55,372 nucleotides of DNA, from NCBI RefSeq assembly GCF_000621325.1, contig NZ_JHYQ01000029.1, positions 1 through 55,372 of the forward strand. Direction: 5' to 3'. How positions within the stretch are numbered: the first letter of the stretch is position 1; each line of letters opens with the position of its first letter. The translations under genes and the position numbers were made by a program. The notes under the pieces were generated by a model. That model worked only from the letters and a program-made list of their open reading frames with translations. It was not told the origin of the DNA and made no database searches. Positions 18,473 to 26,565 of the stretch are shown in pieces. This stretch comes from Thiothrix lacustris DSM 21227. GTDB lineage: Bacteria > Pseudomonadota > Gammaproteobacteria > Thiotrichales > Thiotrichaceae.

Positions 18473-20867
18473 CCAACCCCTCCCGCACCGATGCCTGTCC
18501 AATCCGCCGTACCGGATAAAGGCTTGCCAACAAGGCCGCCACCATCGCCAGCGCCATCGCCTGCAATGGCACCAGCGCGAACACATGCGTTTGCATCGTC
18601 CAGCCAAACGAACGCTGGTTAATAATCTCGATCAACACCACCGACATCAGCCAGCCCAGCGGCAACGACAACAGCCCCGCCAGCAAACCGATCAAGGCTG
18701 CCTGCCCCATCACCAGCCGCTGCAACTGCGGTGGGGTAAACCCGGTCGCCCGCAAAATCGCAAACTCACGCCCCTTTTCCAGAAACAAGGCCATCAAGGC
18801 ACTGAACACCCCGACAAACGCCACCATAATCACCAACACCCGCAACACATTGGTAATCACAAAGGTGCGGTCAAACACCTGCAAGGAAAACTCCCGAATA
18901 TCGCGGTTAGAACGCACCACCAACGGCTGCCCCGCCTGCTGCAACTCCCCCGCCCAAGCCTGCAACTGGCGTTTGATGACCGCCACATCCGCCCCCTCAG
19001 CCACTTGGATACCGATCGAAGAAATCCCCCGATCCGCCCAATAACGCTCGTACAAGGGGCGCGGCAATACCACCATGCCCTGCGTTGCACTGTAATCGCG
19101 GAACACGCCCAACACCGGCAACCTCACCTTACCCGCCAATTCGCTCGTCACCTGCACCGTATCGCCGCGCCGCTTGCCTTGGTGGTACGCAAACGGCTCC
19201 GACACCAGCAAACCTTCGCCCGCCAGAAAACGCTGCCAGATCGCCGCCGCATCGCCCTCCAGAAACGCAAAACCGCGCCCGCTGTGCGTACTGGGTTGCA
19301 AGACCAGCACCGGCATCGGGAAATCTTCCACCGTCAGCCGCGCCGTGCGCCCAGTACTTAACGCCTTCACCCCCGGCAAGGCTTGCACCCGCGCCAACCA
19401 CGCCGGATTCAACGCGCCATCCACCCGCGAAGCCTCTTCTGAAGTGGCCGACACATACAAATCGCTACTCAAGGTCATTTCCAGCCAATCCGACACACTG
19501 GTGCGGAACGAGCCAATCATAATGCTCACCCCCACCGTTGCCGACACTGCCACCGTCAGCGCAATAATCGCCAAACTGGTACGGCTCAAACTCGCCTGCA
19601 CCCCACGTACTGCCATGCGCCACAACAAGGAAGCCTGCAACACCCGCACCCGCTGCAAACCCCGCAAAGCAAAACGCAACACCAATGGCACGACCAAACC
19701 ATACCCCACAATCAGCAAAAACAGCCCCACAAACCCCAGCACCAACTGCTTACCGGAATACGCAATCAAGCCGCCACTCGCCAACATCAACAGCACACCC
19801 AGCAAAGCTAAACCTGCCCCGGCACGCTGCCCCGCCTGTTCCAGCGTCGACTGGCGCTGCACCTGCACTGGCGACACCCGCGCCGCCTCCAAGGCCGGAG
19901 CCAGCGTCGCCACCAACACCGCCAGCAAAGTAATCCCCACACTTTTAAGCAATAAGGCTGGCGTCAGCAACAAATCCGTCGCCCGCACGCTCACGTACAA
20001 ATCGCTAATGGTTTGCGTCACCAGCACCAACAAACCCTGCCCCAGCAATACGCCCAACACCACCCCGCAAGCGCTGCCAACCACCCCCAACACCACGGCT
20101 TCCAGCAACAAATGACGGAACAACTGCCCGCCCGTTACCCCCACCATCCGCGCAATCGCAAAACCCGAACGCCGCTGCAACACCGAAAACGTCATGGTGT
20201 TGTACACCAGAAACGCCCCCACCAGCATCGCCAGCAAACTCATCGCCAGCAAGTTGGTGCTAAACGCTTGCGTCATCTGAGCAAACACCTGCTGGCGAGA
20301 AGCAAAAGAGTCGAGCTTCAGGGAAGGCGGCAAACGCGCTTGCAAGGCCGCCGCTTGGGCGTCGCTAAGGGTAAGCTCGATGCGGGTAAGCCCCGGTGTT
20401 GCCCCTTGCGCCGTGGCAATATCCGTCACCAGCAAACCTGCCCGTACTTCCAGCATCGCCCCCGGCTCATTCAACAAGCGCCGCGCTTCCTCGCTGGACA
20501 CCTTCATGCCCGCCGCCTGCTGCAATGGTGCGGCAAACGGATCAATGCCCAGCAAGGTATACGCCACCCCATCGCGCTCCCGCGTGGTTTCCACCACCGG
20601 TGCTGCATCCCGATAACCCCATTCCACCCGCAACTGCCGGTAAAAATCATCGGGAATAGTGCCACGCACTGCCGTGATTTCGTGCGTCATCGTCCCCGAC
20701 AACACATTCACCGACTGGCGGAACGATTGCCCCGCACTCTGGTTGGCTAAATCCACCGCCAGAATCACCGCCGTACCCAAGGCAATGCTCAACAGCGTCA
20801 GCCACAACTGCCAGGGATGCCGGGTGAAAAACCGCCAACTGGAACGGGTCAATAAGCTGCTAGTCAT
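18462..20867 (-). CDS. ABC transporter permease, MacB/FtsX type
   Basis: An 801-residue inner membrane protein with two FtsX-like units. The first transmembrane helix is near residues 25-45, followed by a large periplasmic domain and a helix cluster (about 215-400). A second periplasmic domain and three C-terminal helices end the protein. Such permeases with duplicated modules transmit force to periplasmic partners or extract lipids and lipoproteins; AttF/AttG-like family. The start at 20867 is one base beyond the stop of the Cache gene. It forms an operon with an ATPase, a Cache protein and an AttH lipoprotein. Confidence 0.88.
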   Translation of the reverse strand: MTSSLLTRSSWRFFTRHPWQLWLTLLSIALGTAVILAVDLANQSAGQSFRQSVNVLSGTMTHEITAVRGTIPDDFYRQLRVEWGYRDAAPVVETTRERDGVAYTLLGIDPFAAPLQQAAGMKVSSEEARRLLNEPGAMLEVRAGLLVTDIATAQGATPGLTRIELTLSDAQAAALQARLPPSLKLDSFASRQQVFAQMTQAFSTNLLAMSLLAMLVGAFLVYNTMTFSVLQRRSGFAIARMVGVTGGQLFRHLLLEAVVLGVVGSACGVVLGVLLGQGLLVLVTQTISDLYVSVRATDLLLTPALLLKSVGITLLAVLVATLAPALEAARVSPVQVQRQSTLEQAGQRAGAGLALLGVLLMLASGGLIAYSGKQLVLGFVGLFLLIVGYGLVVPLVLRFALRGLQRVRVLQASLLWRMAVRGVQASLSRTSLAIIALTVAVSATVGVSIMIGSFRTSVSDWLEMTLSSDLYVSATSEEASRVDGALNPAWLARVQALPGVKALSTGRTARLTVEDFPMPVLVLQPSTHSGRGFAFLEGDAAAIWQRFLAGEGLLVSEPFAYHQGKRRGDTVQVTSELAGKVRLPVLGVFRDYSATQGMVVLPRPLYERYWADRGISSIGIQVAEGADVAVIKRQLQAWAGELQQAGQPLVVRSNRDIREFSLQVFDRTFVITNVLRVLVIMVAFVGVFSALMALFLEKGREFAILRATGFTPPQLQRLVMGQAALIGLLAGLLSLPLGWLMSVVLIEIINQRSFGWTMQTHVFALVPLQAMALAMVAALLASLYPVRRIGQASVREGLDGR

Positions 20868-20868
20868 G

Positions 20869-22053
20869 TCAAATACTGCACACGCCACCGTCGTACACAT
20901 CCATCACCGACTTAAGCTCGTGGTAAATATAATCACGCTCCTCCGGGGTGAAAGCCTCCAAGCGTGCTGGGGTATCGCCCTTTTCCAGCGCATACAGCAC
21001 CTTGTTGACTTTCATACAGCCTGTGCCTGCAATTTCTTCCACCACATGATCCAATTGCGGCTTATCCAATGGCTCGGCAGGCACCACCGCTTGTGGGAAA
21101 TCATCTGCACCAAACCAGAAATCTAACCCTTTCGCGAGAAACTCGTCATACCCCAAATAATGCGTACCATCGCAGGAAAAATTCAGCCCCACCTTCCCAT
21201 TCACAATATTCAGCGAAGCCGAGCGCAAGTAAATGGTCTCATCTGCAAAACGTAAGGCTTTGAATTGATGCAACACTTTACCCACATCCACCTTGGGCAC
21301 AATGGCACGTTCAAAATACGGGCGGCGCGGGTAAGCCAAGCAAATATTCGGGTCAATCAATTCTTCATTGGACAAGAGACGGTACACATACGGGTCATCC
21401 CGATGCCAGATCGTGGTACGGCTGCTGGAAAAGTGCACCTGAAAATGATGCACGCCCTGATCCAGAACCAGCGCCTCGTGTACCGACATCACCGTATCCA
21501 TGTGCCGATCCATCACACTTTCCACCCGCTGCTGCGCGAACAAACCGCTGCGAATGGCCGGGTCGCCCTTGATTTGCCGCCACTGGCTGGGTTCTTCGTA
21601 AATCACGTCCGAATGCGGCAATTCGCGCAAATCGTAATCCACCCCCAGAAACCCGACGCGCTGCCCTTGCTCATCGCGAATCGTCTGGATTGCCGTCACC
21701 GACGGACGCTTTTTATTACGGCTGATATAGGCTTCCGACAAATTGAAATCAACGCTCGCATCCTTGATGTGCTGCATGTAAGGCCGCTCAGAACGGTCAC
21801 GCCCGCGCGACTCAGCATCCACGCCATAACGGTTGGCGGTCGAGCTGATTTGCACCCCATTGGCATCCAGCACGTACACGTACTTACAGTAGTCCAGCGT
21901 ACCGAATACCCGGCGCACACACTCATCCAGACGCTCAGACTCACCGATATGTGGCAAAATTCTGCCTGCATAATCGCTGAGTGCCGTGCCTAATAAATCC
22001 GACAGCAAGGCACGGTGCGCATTGATCGAATGTTGCAATGTATTTAATGTCAT
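20869..22053 (-). CDS. PDC/Cache sensor-domain protein without output domain
   Basis: A 394-residue protein with no signal peptide or transmembrane helix. A PDC/dCache-like fold spans about residues 30-165: YVYVLDANGVQISSTANRYG, then RDRSERPYMQHI, a motif like those lining ligand pockets in chemoreceptors. The remaining 220 residues have no domain I recognise. Cache domains normally sense ligands outside the cell, so a soluble stand-alone form is odd. It is inserted between the ATPase and permease genes of an ABC operon and is probably translated with them. The start at 22053 follows GAGGAATTTT. Confidence 0.75.
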   Translation of the reverse strand: MTLNTLQHSINAHRALLSDLLGTALSDYAGRILPHIGESERLDECVRRVFGTLDYCKYVYVLDANGVQISSTANRYGVDAESRGRDRSERPYMQHIKDASVDFNLSEAYISRNKKRPSVTAIQTIRDEQGQRVGFLGVDYDLRELPHSDVIYEEPSQWRQIKGDPAIRSGLFAQQRVESVMDRHMDTVMSVHEALVLDQGVHHFQVHFSSSRTTIWHRDDPYVYRLLSNEELIDPNICLAYPRRPYFERAIVPKVDVGKVLHQFKALRFADETIYLRSASLNIVNGKVGLNFSCDGTHYLGYDEFLAKGLDFWFGADDFPQAVVPAEPLDKPQLDHVVEEIAGTGCMKVNKVLYALEKGDTPARLEAFTPEERDYIYHELKSVMDVYDGGVCSI

Positions 22054-22079
22054 AAAATTCCTCGTTTTCTTGTTTGGCC

Positions 22080-22769
22080 TTACCACGCCAAGGCTTGCTC
22101 ACCTGTCTGCAAGCAACCATCCACCATCACCACAATACGCCCAGCACGTTCCGCCACGGCACGGCTGTGCGTCACCACCAGCAGCGTTTGTTGCGCCGCA
22201 TCTGCCAATGAAAACAGCAAATCCAACACCAACGCGCCGGTTTTTGCATCCAGATTCCCGGTCGGTTCATCCGCCAGCACCAATGCGGGGCGGTGAATCA
22301 AGGCACGCGCAATCGCCACGCGCTGCTGTTCCCCACCCGATAACTGATCGGGAAACGCCGCGCCACGGGTCGGCAATTGCACCGCTTCCAGCCAATGCTG
22401 TAAACGTTGCTGCTGCTCATCCGCCGCTATTCCCAGCAAAGCCAGTGGCAACAAAATATTCTCCGCCACCGTCAAGGTAGGGATCAGATTGAACTGCTGG
22501 TAAATAAACCCAATGTGTTGGCGGCGAAACAAGGTCAATTCCGGCTCTTGCAAACGCGACAGAGACTTCCCCGCGAGGTAAATATCCCCTGTCGCAGGCA
22601 CATCAATTCCCCCCAACAGGTTCAACAGAGTAGACTTACCCGAGCCGCTGCTACCGACTAAGGCCACGTGTTCACCTGCTTGCAAACTCAGGCTAACATC
22701 GCGCAACACGGTGTGCTCGCGGCCTGCCTCAGGATAAGCATAATGAAGGTGTGTTGCCTGTAACAACAT
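22080..22769 (-). CDS. ABC transporter ATP-binding protein, LolD/MacB type
   Basis: A 229-residue ATPase with a Walker A (GSSGSGKST, about 39-47), a Q-loop, the signature LSGGEQQRVAIARAL (about 143-157), Walker B LVLADEPTGNLD and an H-loop (VVTHS). Sequence and length fit the MacB/LolD/AttE class, which pairs with FtsX-like permeases. It is the first gene of the operon ATPase-Cache-permease-AttH. The start follows AGGGACGGACTGTT. It is divergent from the envelope protein gene at 22910. Confidence 0.93.
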   Translation of the reverse strand: MLLQATHLHYAYPEAGREHTVLRDVSLSLQAGEHVALVGSSGSGKSTLLNLLGGIDVPATGDIYLAGKSLSRLQEPELTLFRRQHIGFIYQQFNLIPTLTVAENILLPLALLGIAADEQQQRLQHWLEAVQLPTRGAAFPDQLSGGEQQRVAIARALIHRPALVLADEPTGNLDAKTGALVLDLLFSLADAAQQTLLVVTHSRAVAERAGRIVVMVDGCLQTGEQALAW

Positions 22770-22909
22770 AACAGTCCGTCCCTAAAGTCGAAAAAGCAGG
22801 TGTAACACGGAACACCAGCGGCGGTAAAATACCTTTCAGCCCATCAATGGAATGGGCAAGCAGAAACTTTCTGCTATCCTCCCCACATTGATGATGAACG
22901 AGAAGCGAC

Positions 22910-24034
22910 ATGAGCGGAATGACAAAATTCATATTGGGCGGTTTATTGATCGTCCTAGCCCTGCTGGGAATCAAAAGCCTGCTACCCACCGACCCAGCAA
23001 ACGCCCCCCCCAGCGCCGACGGTTGGGAACAACCCATGCTCATGCCCAATGCCAATCTGCCCTCACCCGACACCCTGACGGACAACAAACGCCTAACAAG
23101 TCCACAAAACGACAAGCCGGTGGAAGACGATACCAAGGTTGAACTGGTCGGCGAACCCGAGACCAAAGAGCCAAGCCCCACCAGCACGCCTACCGAGGAA
23201 ACACCCCCTCCTGCCGCCACCACGCGGACAGCACCAGAACCCTCCACCCCTGATGTCACCACAGCACCTGCTGCTACGCCAACACCAACTACGCCACCTA
23301 AACCCGTGCAACAACCTATCGTAGGCCAAACCGGCAGACTGGAAATCGTCGCCCAGACCGAGAACGGTAAAACCCTCAAGGCTAATGTTTACGTGCAGCA
23401 AACCAATGGCGCGAATATCGACAAGGCCACTTACACCAACAAAGCGGTGTTTAGCCTCAAACCCGGCAAATACAAAATCACGGTACGGGCGGAAGGCTAT
23501 GGCAGCTTATCACGCAATATCAACGTACCGGATGGTGCAGTAGTCAACGAAATTTTCCCGTTGCCAGCCATTGCTAGCAACGCCCCCGCACCTGTTGCAC
23601 CACCACCGATCACGCGTGCTCCACCCAGCCCCTCACAACAACCCGGCCAAAGAGAAGGAAGACTACGTGTCGTTGCACTCTCTGCGGATGATGGCAGCCC
23701 TATCAAGGTAAACTTTACGATTGCCCAGCTCGATGGCAGCGTGGTTAAGCGGGTCAATAATGTTTCGCTAGCAGAATTTACACTGCCCTCACAAGAATTT
23801 GTCGTCAGCTTTGATTTCCAAGGATTTCAAGGCTATAAATCCCTAACTGTACAACCGGGACAAATTAGCACACACACCTTCAATATCCGAGGTGTAAGCG
23901 GGCAAAGCCAAGCGCCAGAGCCGCAAATGCCACCAATGGATAACCTCCAGCAACAGCAGCAGCAACCCCAAAATGTCGAAGACATGCTGATGCAGAAGTT
24001 GCAGGAAGAATTGCAGAAACATTTGACGAATTAA
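22910..24034 (+). CDS. Membrane-anchored proline-rich protein with two PEGA/CarboxypepD-like repeats
   Basis: A 374-residue protein of unknown function. One N-terminal transmembrane helix (about 5-24) anchors it. A Pro/Thr-rich disordered linker (about 30-140) follows. Two related beta-sandwich repeats begin GRLEIVAQTENGKTLKANVY and GRLRVVALSADDGSPIKVNF, each with a SLKPGKYKITV- or TLPSQEFVVSF-like strand, resembling PEGA or carboxypeptidase-regulatory-like domains. A Gln-rich tail ends the protein. This suggests an envelope-spanning scaffold or adhesin-like protein. It stands as a single gene between an ABC operon and a toxin-antitoxin pair. Confidence 0.65.
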   Translation: MSGMTKFILGGLLIVLALLGIKSLLPTDPANAPPSADGWEQPMLMPNANLPSPDTLTDNKRLTSPQNDKPVEDDTKVELVGEPETKEPSPTSTPTEETPPPAATTRTAPEPSTPDVTTAPAATPTPTTPPKPVQQPIVGQTGRLEIVAQTENGKTLKANVYVQQTNGANIDKATYTNKAVFSLKPGKYKITVRAEGYGSLSRNINVPDGAVVNEIFPLPAIASNAPAPVAPPPITRAPPSPSQQPGQREGRLRVVALSADDGSPIKVNFTIAQLDGSVVKRVNNVSLAEFTLPSQEFVVSFDFQGFQGYKSLTVQPGQISTHTFNIRGVSGQSQAPEPQMPPMDNLQQQQQQPQNVEDMLMQKLQEELQKHLTN

Positions 24035-24040
24035 AGAAAC

Positions 24041-24064
24041 TGTCGGGCTTTAGCTAGCCCGACA
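24041..24064. terminator. Bidirectional rho-independent terminator
   Basis: A perfect nine-base-pair stem TGTCGGGCT / AGCCCGACA with a TTAGCT loop lies between the convergent stops at 24034 (plus strand) and 24068 (yoeB, minus strand). It is followed by TCTTTAATAA on the plus strand and by GTTTCTTTAA on the minus strand. Confidence 0.8.
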
Positions 24065-24067
24065 TCT

Positions 24068-24322
24068 TTAATAATGGTAGCGGCACATAGCGATCAGTAA
24101 ATCCTCACCTTCCACCTTGTAGACCAAGCGATGTTCATCATTGATCCGTCGTGACCAATAGCCGGACAAGCCATGCCGCAACGGTTCGGGCTTACCGATA
24201 CCCTCAAATGGCTCGCGGGAAATCGCCTTGATCAACTCATTGATGCGTTTCAGGATTTTCTTGTCGGCTTGCTGCCAGTACAAATAGTCTTCCCACGCTT
24301 TGGATGAAAAAACTATCCTCAT
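24068..24322 (-). CDS. yoeB: Toxin of the Txe/YoeB family
   Basis: An 84-residue RelE-superfamily toxin, which in this family cleaves mRNA at the ribosome. Family features are FSSKAWEDYLYWQQADKKILKRINELIK, the central arginine-rich stretch YWSRRINDEHRLVYKV (catalytic Arg and Glu-type residues) and the terminal MCRYHY, where the final His-Tyr is conserved in YoeB. Its ATG overlaps the antitoxin stop (ATGA), antitoxin first, as usual. Confidence 0.95.
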   Translation of the reverse strand: MRIVFSSKAWEDYLYWQQADKKILKRINELIKAISREPFEGIGKPEPLRHGLSGYWSRRINDEHRLVYKVEGEDLLIAMCRYHY

Positions 24323-24570
24323 TCCAGCAACTCTCGCGCTTGCCCATTCCCACGCCCCAATTCAGCAATGGATTCCAGCAAGCGGCTGGCATTAGCTGGG
24401 CTACGCAACAAATAGGCGGTTTCTTCCATCGCTTTGTAATCTTCCAACGAAATCATGACGACGGCTTGTTCGCGGTTGCGGGTAATGATGATGGGTTCGT
24501 GATCTTCGCAGACCCGATCCATCGTTTTGGCGAGTTCCGCTCGCACAGCGGTGTAGGAGATGGCGTTCAT
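24319..24570 (-). CDS. yefM: Antitoxin of the YefM/Phd family
   Basis: An 83-residue antitoxin with the N-terminal DNA-binding and dimerisation fold (MNAISYTAVRAELAKTMDRVCEDHEPIIITRN) and a C-terminal helix that neutralises YoeB. The ATG at 24570 is preferred over an in-frame TTG two codons earlier. YefM family members repress their own promoter together with YoeB; a pair of TGTACGT motifs lies just upstream in the operator position. Confidence 0.93.
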   Translation of the reverse strand: MNAISYTAVRAELAKTMDRVCEDHEPIIITRNREQAVVMISLEDYKAMEETAYLLRSPANASRLLESIAELGRGNGQARELLE

Positions 24571-24581
24571 GGTCAATCAAC

Positions 24582-24635
24582 CTGTACGTGATAATGTACG
24601 TAAACTATAGGCTAGATGTATAGTCAACACAATAT
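24582..24635 (-). promoter_or_regulatory. Putative yefM-yoeB promoter and operator
   Basis: On the minus strand a -35-like TTGTGT and a -10 TATAGT (24604-24609) are 17 bases apart. Between the -10 and the antitoxin ATG lie two TGTACGT copies on the plus strand (24583-24589 and 24595-24601). TGTACA-type half-sites are the known YefM target in E. coli, so this is the expected autoregulatory site. The promoter boxes are weak, and the call rests mostly on the repeats. Confidence 0.45.
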
Positions 24636-24723
24636 CAAAGTGCAAATTCATAACTTGATCATCAACGCCTATCTGGAGAATCTAGTTGCAACCTCATAAC
24701 TCGATTTACAAATATAACAATGG

Positions 24724-24751
24724 TTGACAAAATAACAAAAAAGCATACTAT
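24724..24751 (+). promoter_or_regulatory. Promoter of the unknown protein/XRE-ImmA pair
   Basis: A consensus -35 TTGACA (24724-24729) and a -10 TACTAT (24746-24751) are 16 bases apart, in an AT-rich stretch. Just downstream, GATACACTATC forms a small dyad (GATA/TATC), followed by TATGCGTATGCG. Either could be an operator for the XRE protein encoded below. Confidence 0.6.
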
Positions 24752-24803
24752 CATCCAGATACACTATCTATATGCGTATGCGACACAACTAAGGTAAAAA
24801 AGC

Positions 24804-25406
24804 ATGATGAACCCATGGGACGTTAACCCAGATCTTCAACAAGAACGACTGATCCAGCTTGCAAATATGCTAGCTGAGGTGAGGGCTGATGTTGTTGATT
24901 TACATAACCCAGAACTCGGTGATACGAGAAAATCTTTAGGCTTCAGGGCATACGAGTGCTCAAGAAGCCACTGCATAGACAAAGCTGGACAACTAGGTTT
25001 TGAATGGTTAGGTGTTCTAACAGAAGATAGAAGATTTACGCTCAAAGTAGGTTCGATACCTGTTCGATTTTGGAAAGGAGAACCAGAAAAACTACCATCA
25101 GGGAAATTATTACGCTCACCCGAAGCACTCAATCAAATTGAGCTTTTTCACCCTAAAAATTCAGACAATGAGCTAATTTGGTTTTGTATTTTAGATGCAA
25201 ACTTTAAAGGATTGATTGAACGCGCTTATTTTGTTGGCTATACGGAGATAGGGGAAATTGTTATCAATTGGCAAATTCCTATTCGTGGTTCTATCACATT
25301 AATATCTGATGTAAACCACATGCCATCTGATGGTATTGAGCTTGACTCAGCCGCTAATCGTTTAAGAGCAAAAATATTCAAGGATGATGCAATAAAAAAT
25401 GAATAA
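24804..25406 (+). CDS. Protein of unknown function, partner of XRE-ImmA/IrrE protein
   Basis: A 200-residue soluble protein that I do not recognise. It has no signal peptide, membrane helix or nuclease motif that I can identify. The central part (about 60-160) looks like a mixed alpha/beta domain. Two cysteines lie near residue 55 (YECSRSHCIDK). Base composition is distinctly AT-rich relative to the flanking chromosome, shared with the next gene, and the two overlap by eight bases, so they form one acquired unit. By analogy with other XRE-ImmA pairs it could be a toxin or the protease substrate, but nothing in the sequence proves that. Confidence 0.7.
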   Translation: MMNPWDVNPDLQQERLIQLANMLAEVRADVVDLHNPELGDTRKSLGFRAYECSRSHCIDKAGQLGFEWLGVLTEDRRFTLKVGSIPVRFWKGEPEKLPSGKLLRSPEALNQIELFHPKNSDNELIWFCILDANFKGLIERAYFVGYTEIGEIVINWQIPIRGSITLISDVNHMPSDGIELDSAANRLRAKIFKDDAIKNE

Positions 25407-26514
25407 AGAATTTTTTGGCGAAAAAGTAAGACTGGCAAGATTAATGAATGGTCTAACTCAGCAAGAGTTAGGCGATTTAGTTATTGTTAGCAGGCAATTT
25501 ATTCACCAATTAGAAAGTGGCATTAAGCAACCCGCAGATGATACATTAGCGGCTATTGCTGAAGTTTTACATGTAACTCAAAAATTTTTTTACATACCAT
25601 TGGCAAATGATGTAAAGCCTGAGCAATGCCACTTTAGAAAGAGAAGAACTACGCCCGTGAACCTTTCAAATAGGGTGCTTGCATTAGGAACCATTTTTGA
25701 GCAATTAGTACATATTCTCGATAGAAATCTAGAGTTACCTCATATTGACTTTCCTGATATCAATATTTCGAATGTACTAACAGCAGAAGATATAGAACGT
25801 TCTGCTGAAGAATGCAGGAGATACTGGGGATTAGGAAATGATGCTCCTATTTCAAATATGATTAGAGTTTTGGAAAATGCAGGTGCTGTAATTACATGTT
25901 TTGATGGTGTTTCAGATAAGGTAGATGCCTTGTCAATAAATAGAAACAGACCTATTATTGTTCGTAATAATGCCAAGGAAAGCATATGCAGAATGCGCTT
26001 TGATTTAGCACATGAAACTGCCCATATAGTTCTGCATCAGGGTGTAGAAACAGGCTGTTCAAAAACTGAATCTGAAGCAAATGCTTTTGCAAGTGCATTC
26101 CTCTTTCCACGTGCAGCATTCATAAGGGAGTTTCACGGTTGTGTTGGCAACATTAGAATAAACTGGGATAAAGTCTATGCTCTGAAACTACGCTGGAAGA
26201 TGAGTGTTAGAGCTATTATGTATAGAGCATACTATCTTGGTTTGTTGACAGCACAGCAATTTCGAAGCGCCAATGTCTATTTAAATAAAAGTGGACAAAC
26301 AAAAACAGAGCACTTCGATGATAAAATACCCAATGAGCATCCAGAAATATTATCGGCAGCATTGGATATCTTATATCAAGACATGAATATTTCAATTTAT
26401 GGGATCGCTGAAAAACTTGGAATTTCTGAGAAAATCATTGCTCAATTAACTGGCTTCGATTTATCAAAACAAGTAAAGCATAATAATGTCAGAAGCTTAT
26501 CTCTTGCCCGATAG
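25399..26514 (+). CDS. XRE-family regulator fused to ImmA/IrrE metallopeptidase
   Basis: A 371-residue fusion. The N-terminal Cro/C1-type helix-turn-helix (about 6-62; TQQELGDLVIVSRQFIHQLESG) is joined to an ImmA/IrrE zinc peptidase domain with the motif HETAH (His205, Glu206, His209), in DLAHETAHIVLH. A C-terminal helical region follows (about 270-371). ImmA/IrrE proteins cleave repressors on signals such as DNA damage, and XRE-ImmA fusions occur as antitoxins or regulators in toxin-antitoxin and phage-defence pairs. It overlaps the preceding unknown gene by eight bases and shares its AT-rich composition. Confidence 0.88.
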   Translation: MNKEFFGEKVRLARLMNGLTQQELGDLVIVSRQFIHQLESGIKQPADDTLAAIAEVLHVTQKFFYIPLANDVKPEQCHFRKRRTTPVNLSNRVLALGTIFEQLVHILDRNLELPHIDFPDINISNVLTAEDIERSAEECRRYWGLGNDAPISNMIRVLENAGAVITCFDGVSDKVDALSINRNRPIIVRNNAKESICRMRFDLAHETAHIVLHQGVETGCSKTESEANAFASAFLFPRAAFIREFHGCVGNIRINWDKVYALKLRWKMSVRAIMYRAYYLGLLTAQQFRSANVYLNKSGQTKTEHFDDKIPNEHPEILSAALDILYQDMNISIYGIAEKLGISEKIIAQLTGFDLSKQVKHNNVRSLSLAR

Positions 26515-26565
26515 AATCTGATCTTTCTAAATTAATATATGATTATTTAACTCGGAATTCAAAAA

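Noticed and set aside
24571-26560. Prophage or integrative element for the AT-rich stretch
   Set aside because: No integrase, phage structural gene or attachment repeat was found; only the toxin-antitoxin and XRE-ImmA genes are present.
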